7,049 nt of DNA. Origin: Paracoccaceae bacterium (GTDB lineage: Bacteria > Pseudomonadota > Alphaproteobacteria > Rhodobacterales > Rhodobacteraceae). The stretch spans positions 1 through 7,049 of the forward strand of contig SKMI01000361.1 of the NCBI GenBank assembly GCA_007121115.1. The letters run 5' to 3'. Positions 5,932 to 7,049 of this stretch are shown piece after piece (the first letter of the stretch is position 1; the number at the start of each line of letters is the position of its first letter). The notes under the pieces were generated by a model. That model was given only the letters and a program-made list of their open reading frames with translations, was not told where the DNA came from and did no database searches. The translations under genes were made by a program, and so were the position numbers.

Positions 5932-6846
5932 ATGCGGATAGTGGTTCACGGCCAGCAGGCGTTCGGCAAGGCGGTGCTGGAGCGGCTGCTGGAGCGGGGC
6001 GAGGATGTTGTGGCCGTCTGCTGCGCGCCCACCAAGGAAGGCAAGCCCGAGGACCCGCTGGCGGAACTGGCGCGCGAGAAAGGCCTGCCGCTGCACCAGC
6101 CCGCCTCGTGGAAGACGCCCGAGGCGCTGGAACTCATGCAGTCCTTCGACGCCGATGTCTGCCTGATGGCCTATGTGCTGCTTTTCGTGCCCGAAGCCGT
6201 GCGCGACGCACCCCGCTTCGGCACCTTCCAGTATCATCCGTCGCTGCTGCCCGAACATCGCGGGCCAAGCTCGATCAACTGGCCGATCGCGATGGGCAAG
6301 ACCCGCACCGGACTGACCATCTTCTGGCCGGATGACGGCTTGGACGAGGGCCCGATCCTTCTGCAGAAAACCTGCGAGATCGGCCCGGATGAAACGCTGG
6401 GCGACGTCTATTTCAACAAGCTCTTCCCCTTGGGTGTGGATGCGATGCTGGAATCGCTCGATCTGGTCAAGGCGGGGGTGATCCTCAAGCACGATCAACG
6501 GCTTGAGGATGGTTCTTACGAAAGCTGGTTCAAGAAGGACCTGGCACGGATCGATTGGTCCAGGCCCGTGGCCGAGGTCTACAACACCATCCGCGCTGCC
6601 AACCCCGCCCCCGGCGCCTGGACGACCCGTGGCGGCGAGGAGGTGTCGATTTTCGACAGCGCGCGCGCCGAGGGCGACGGGACACCCGGCACGGTGGTTT
6701 CGGTCTCGGATGACGGGGTGCTGGTGCAGGGCAACGGCGGGCGCATCCTGATCAAGCGCGTGCGCCCCAAGGGCGCGGGCAAGCAACCGGCGGCGGAGTG
6801 GGCCGCAGCGGCGGGCGTGCGCGAAGGCACCACGCTCGGCGGTTGA
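5932..6846 (+). CDS. Formyltransferase-fold protein like the N-terminal (10-formyl-THF hydrolase) domain of 10-formyltetrahydrofolate dehydrogenase
   Basis: 304-residue cytosolic protein with a formyl-transferase N-terminal domain (about 1-180) and the matching C-terminal domain (about 200-300). The closest family I recognise is the folate domain of ALDH1L1/FDH, which releases the formyl group of 10-formyltetrahydrofolate. Supporting motifs are YHPSLLPEHRGPSSINW (101-117), FWPDDGLDEGPILLQK (131-146), and INW-type IDWSRPVAEVYNTIRA (207-222) followed by PGAW (227-230). His102 and Asp138 match the catalytic His and Asp. Gln100 stands where true formyltransferases carry Asn. The aldehyde-dehydrogenase part of FDH is absent, and there is no ACT domain as in PurU. 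Automatic annotation may call it methionyl-tRNA formyltransferase, but Fmt normally reads NxHxSLLPxxRG and differs elsewhere. AGGAGGG (5922-5928) precedes ATG 5932. It stands between frc and fhs, so it probably handles formyl-THF, or possibly formyl-CoA, arising from oxalate. The exact reaction is not settled by sequence. Confidence 0.85.
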   Translation: MRIVVHGQQAFGKAVLERLLERGEDVVAVCCAPTKEGKPEDPLAELAREKGLPLHQPASWKTPEALELMQSFDADVCLMAYVLLFVPEAVRDAPRFGTFQYHPSLLPEHRGPSSINWPIAMGKTRTGLTIFWPDDGLDEGPILLQKTCEIGPDETLGDVYFNKLFPLGVDAMLESLDLVKAGVILKHDQRLEDGSYESWFKKDLARIDWSRPVAEVYNTIRAANPAPGAWTTRGGEEVSIFDSARAEGDGTPGTVVSVSDDGVLVQGNGGRILIKRVRPKGAGKQPAAEWAAAAGVREGTTLGG

Positions 6847-6866
6847 TCAGCGGTTGGGCGGATCAT

Positions 6867-6884
6867 GCCCGGTGGACGCCGGGC
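6867..6884 (+). other. Stem-loop between the formyltransferase gene and fhs
   Basis: GCCCGG (6867-6872) pairs perfectly with CCGGGC (6879-6884) around a six-base loop, within a 71-base gap and 22 bases ahead of the fhs ribosome site. There is no U-run. It resembles the stem-loops in the other gaps of the operon. Confidence 0.4.
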
Positions 6885-6917
6885 CACGACACACGAGGGA
6901 CGTTGAGGGAGGAACCC

Positions 6918-7049
6918 ATGTCCGAGTTCAAGACCGACATCGAGATAGCGCGTGCGGCGTCGAAGAGGCCGATTCAGGAGGTTGGTGGGAAGCTGGGGAT
7001 CCCGTCGGAGCATCTTTTGCCCTTCGGGCATGACAAGGCGAAGGTTTCG
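6918..7049 (+). CDS. fhs: Formate-tetrahydrofolate ligase, N-terminal 44 codons (continues beyond window)
   Basis: Only the start is visible. The enzyme joins formate to tetrahydrofolate at the cost of ATP, giving 10-formyltetrahydrofolate. The opening residues show the family pattern: SDIEIARAA-like TDIEIARAASKRPI (6-19), then a Lys-Leu-Gly-Ile-Pro segment (25-29) and PFGHDKAKVS (35-44), which leads into the conserved YGxxKAK region of Fhs/FtfL. The P-loop and catalytic parts lie outside the window. GGGAGG (6907-6912) is five bases from ATG 6918. It follows the FDH-like gene after 71 bases and is probably co-transcribed with oxc and frc, where it would capture the formate they release. Codons here include ATA, AGG, TTG and CTT, less biased than in the genes before it. 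The family call is good despite the short length, because the N-terminal pattern is distinctive. Confidence 0.88.
   Translation, partial: MSEFKTDIEIARAASKRPIQEVGGKLGIPSEHLLPFGHDKAKVS

Noticed and set aside
5890..6786. A 298-codon minus-strand open frame opposite the formyltransferase gene
   Set aside because: Same antisense effect of codon bias. It has no recognisable motif, while the + strand frame matches a known family throughout.

Overview
The window is a stretch of high-GC DNA (roughly two-thirds G+C by eye, with coding regions strongly biased to G or C at third codon positions). All genes lie on the + strand. Codon bias, gene families and the FCD-type GntR regulator fit an alphaproteobacterium, probably of the Rhodobacterales. 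That assignment is an inference, because no rRNA or other phylogenetic marker is present.

Layout. (1) 1-279 is the 3' end of a gene for a succinyl-CoA-synthetase-alpha-like CoA ligase. (2) 361-1350 encodes a PIG3-type NAD(P)H quinone oxidoreductase. (3) 1351-1706 is a control region with a TTGACA-type promoter element, a second promoter candidate, three copies of the octamer GTATGCCA arranged in inverted repeats, and a doubtful 57-codon small ORF. (4) 1707-2453 encodes a GntR/FCD regulator, probably autoregulated through these sites. (5) 2454-2719 is a 266-base leader with several stem-loops. (6) 2720-4462 is oxc, oxalyl-CoA decarboxylase. (7) 4523-5794 is frc, formyl-CoA:oxalate CoA-transferase, closer to E. 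coli YfdW than to the Oxalobacter enzyme at one active-site position. (8) 5932-6846 encodes a stand-alone formyltransferase/hydrolase that resembles the N-terminal domain of 10-formyltetrahydrofolate dehydrogenase (ALDH1L1). (9) 6918-7049 is the start of formate-tetrahydrofolate ligase (fhs/ftfL), cut by the window end.

How the genes work together. Frc swaps CoA from formyl-CoA to oxalate, Oxc decarboxylates oxalyl-CoA back to formyl-CoA, and the formate released can be charged onto tetrahydrofolate by Fhs. The FDH-type protein acts on the same formyl-folate pool or possibly, as a speculation, on formyl-CoA itself. The cluster therefore reads as an oxalate-to-one-carbon operon, not just an oxalate detoxification pair. 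The SucD-like ligase upstream may supply or consume an acyl-CoA of the same pathway, but this is unproven.

Every gap between the oxc, frc, formyltransferase and fhs genes carries a GC-rich stem-loop without a U-tract. This suggests transcript processing or stability control more than hard termination. No mobile element, tRNA, rRNA or CRISPR array was seen.
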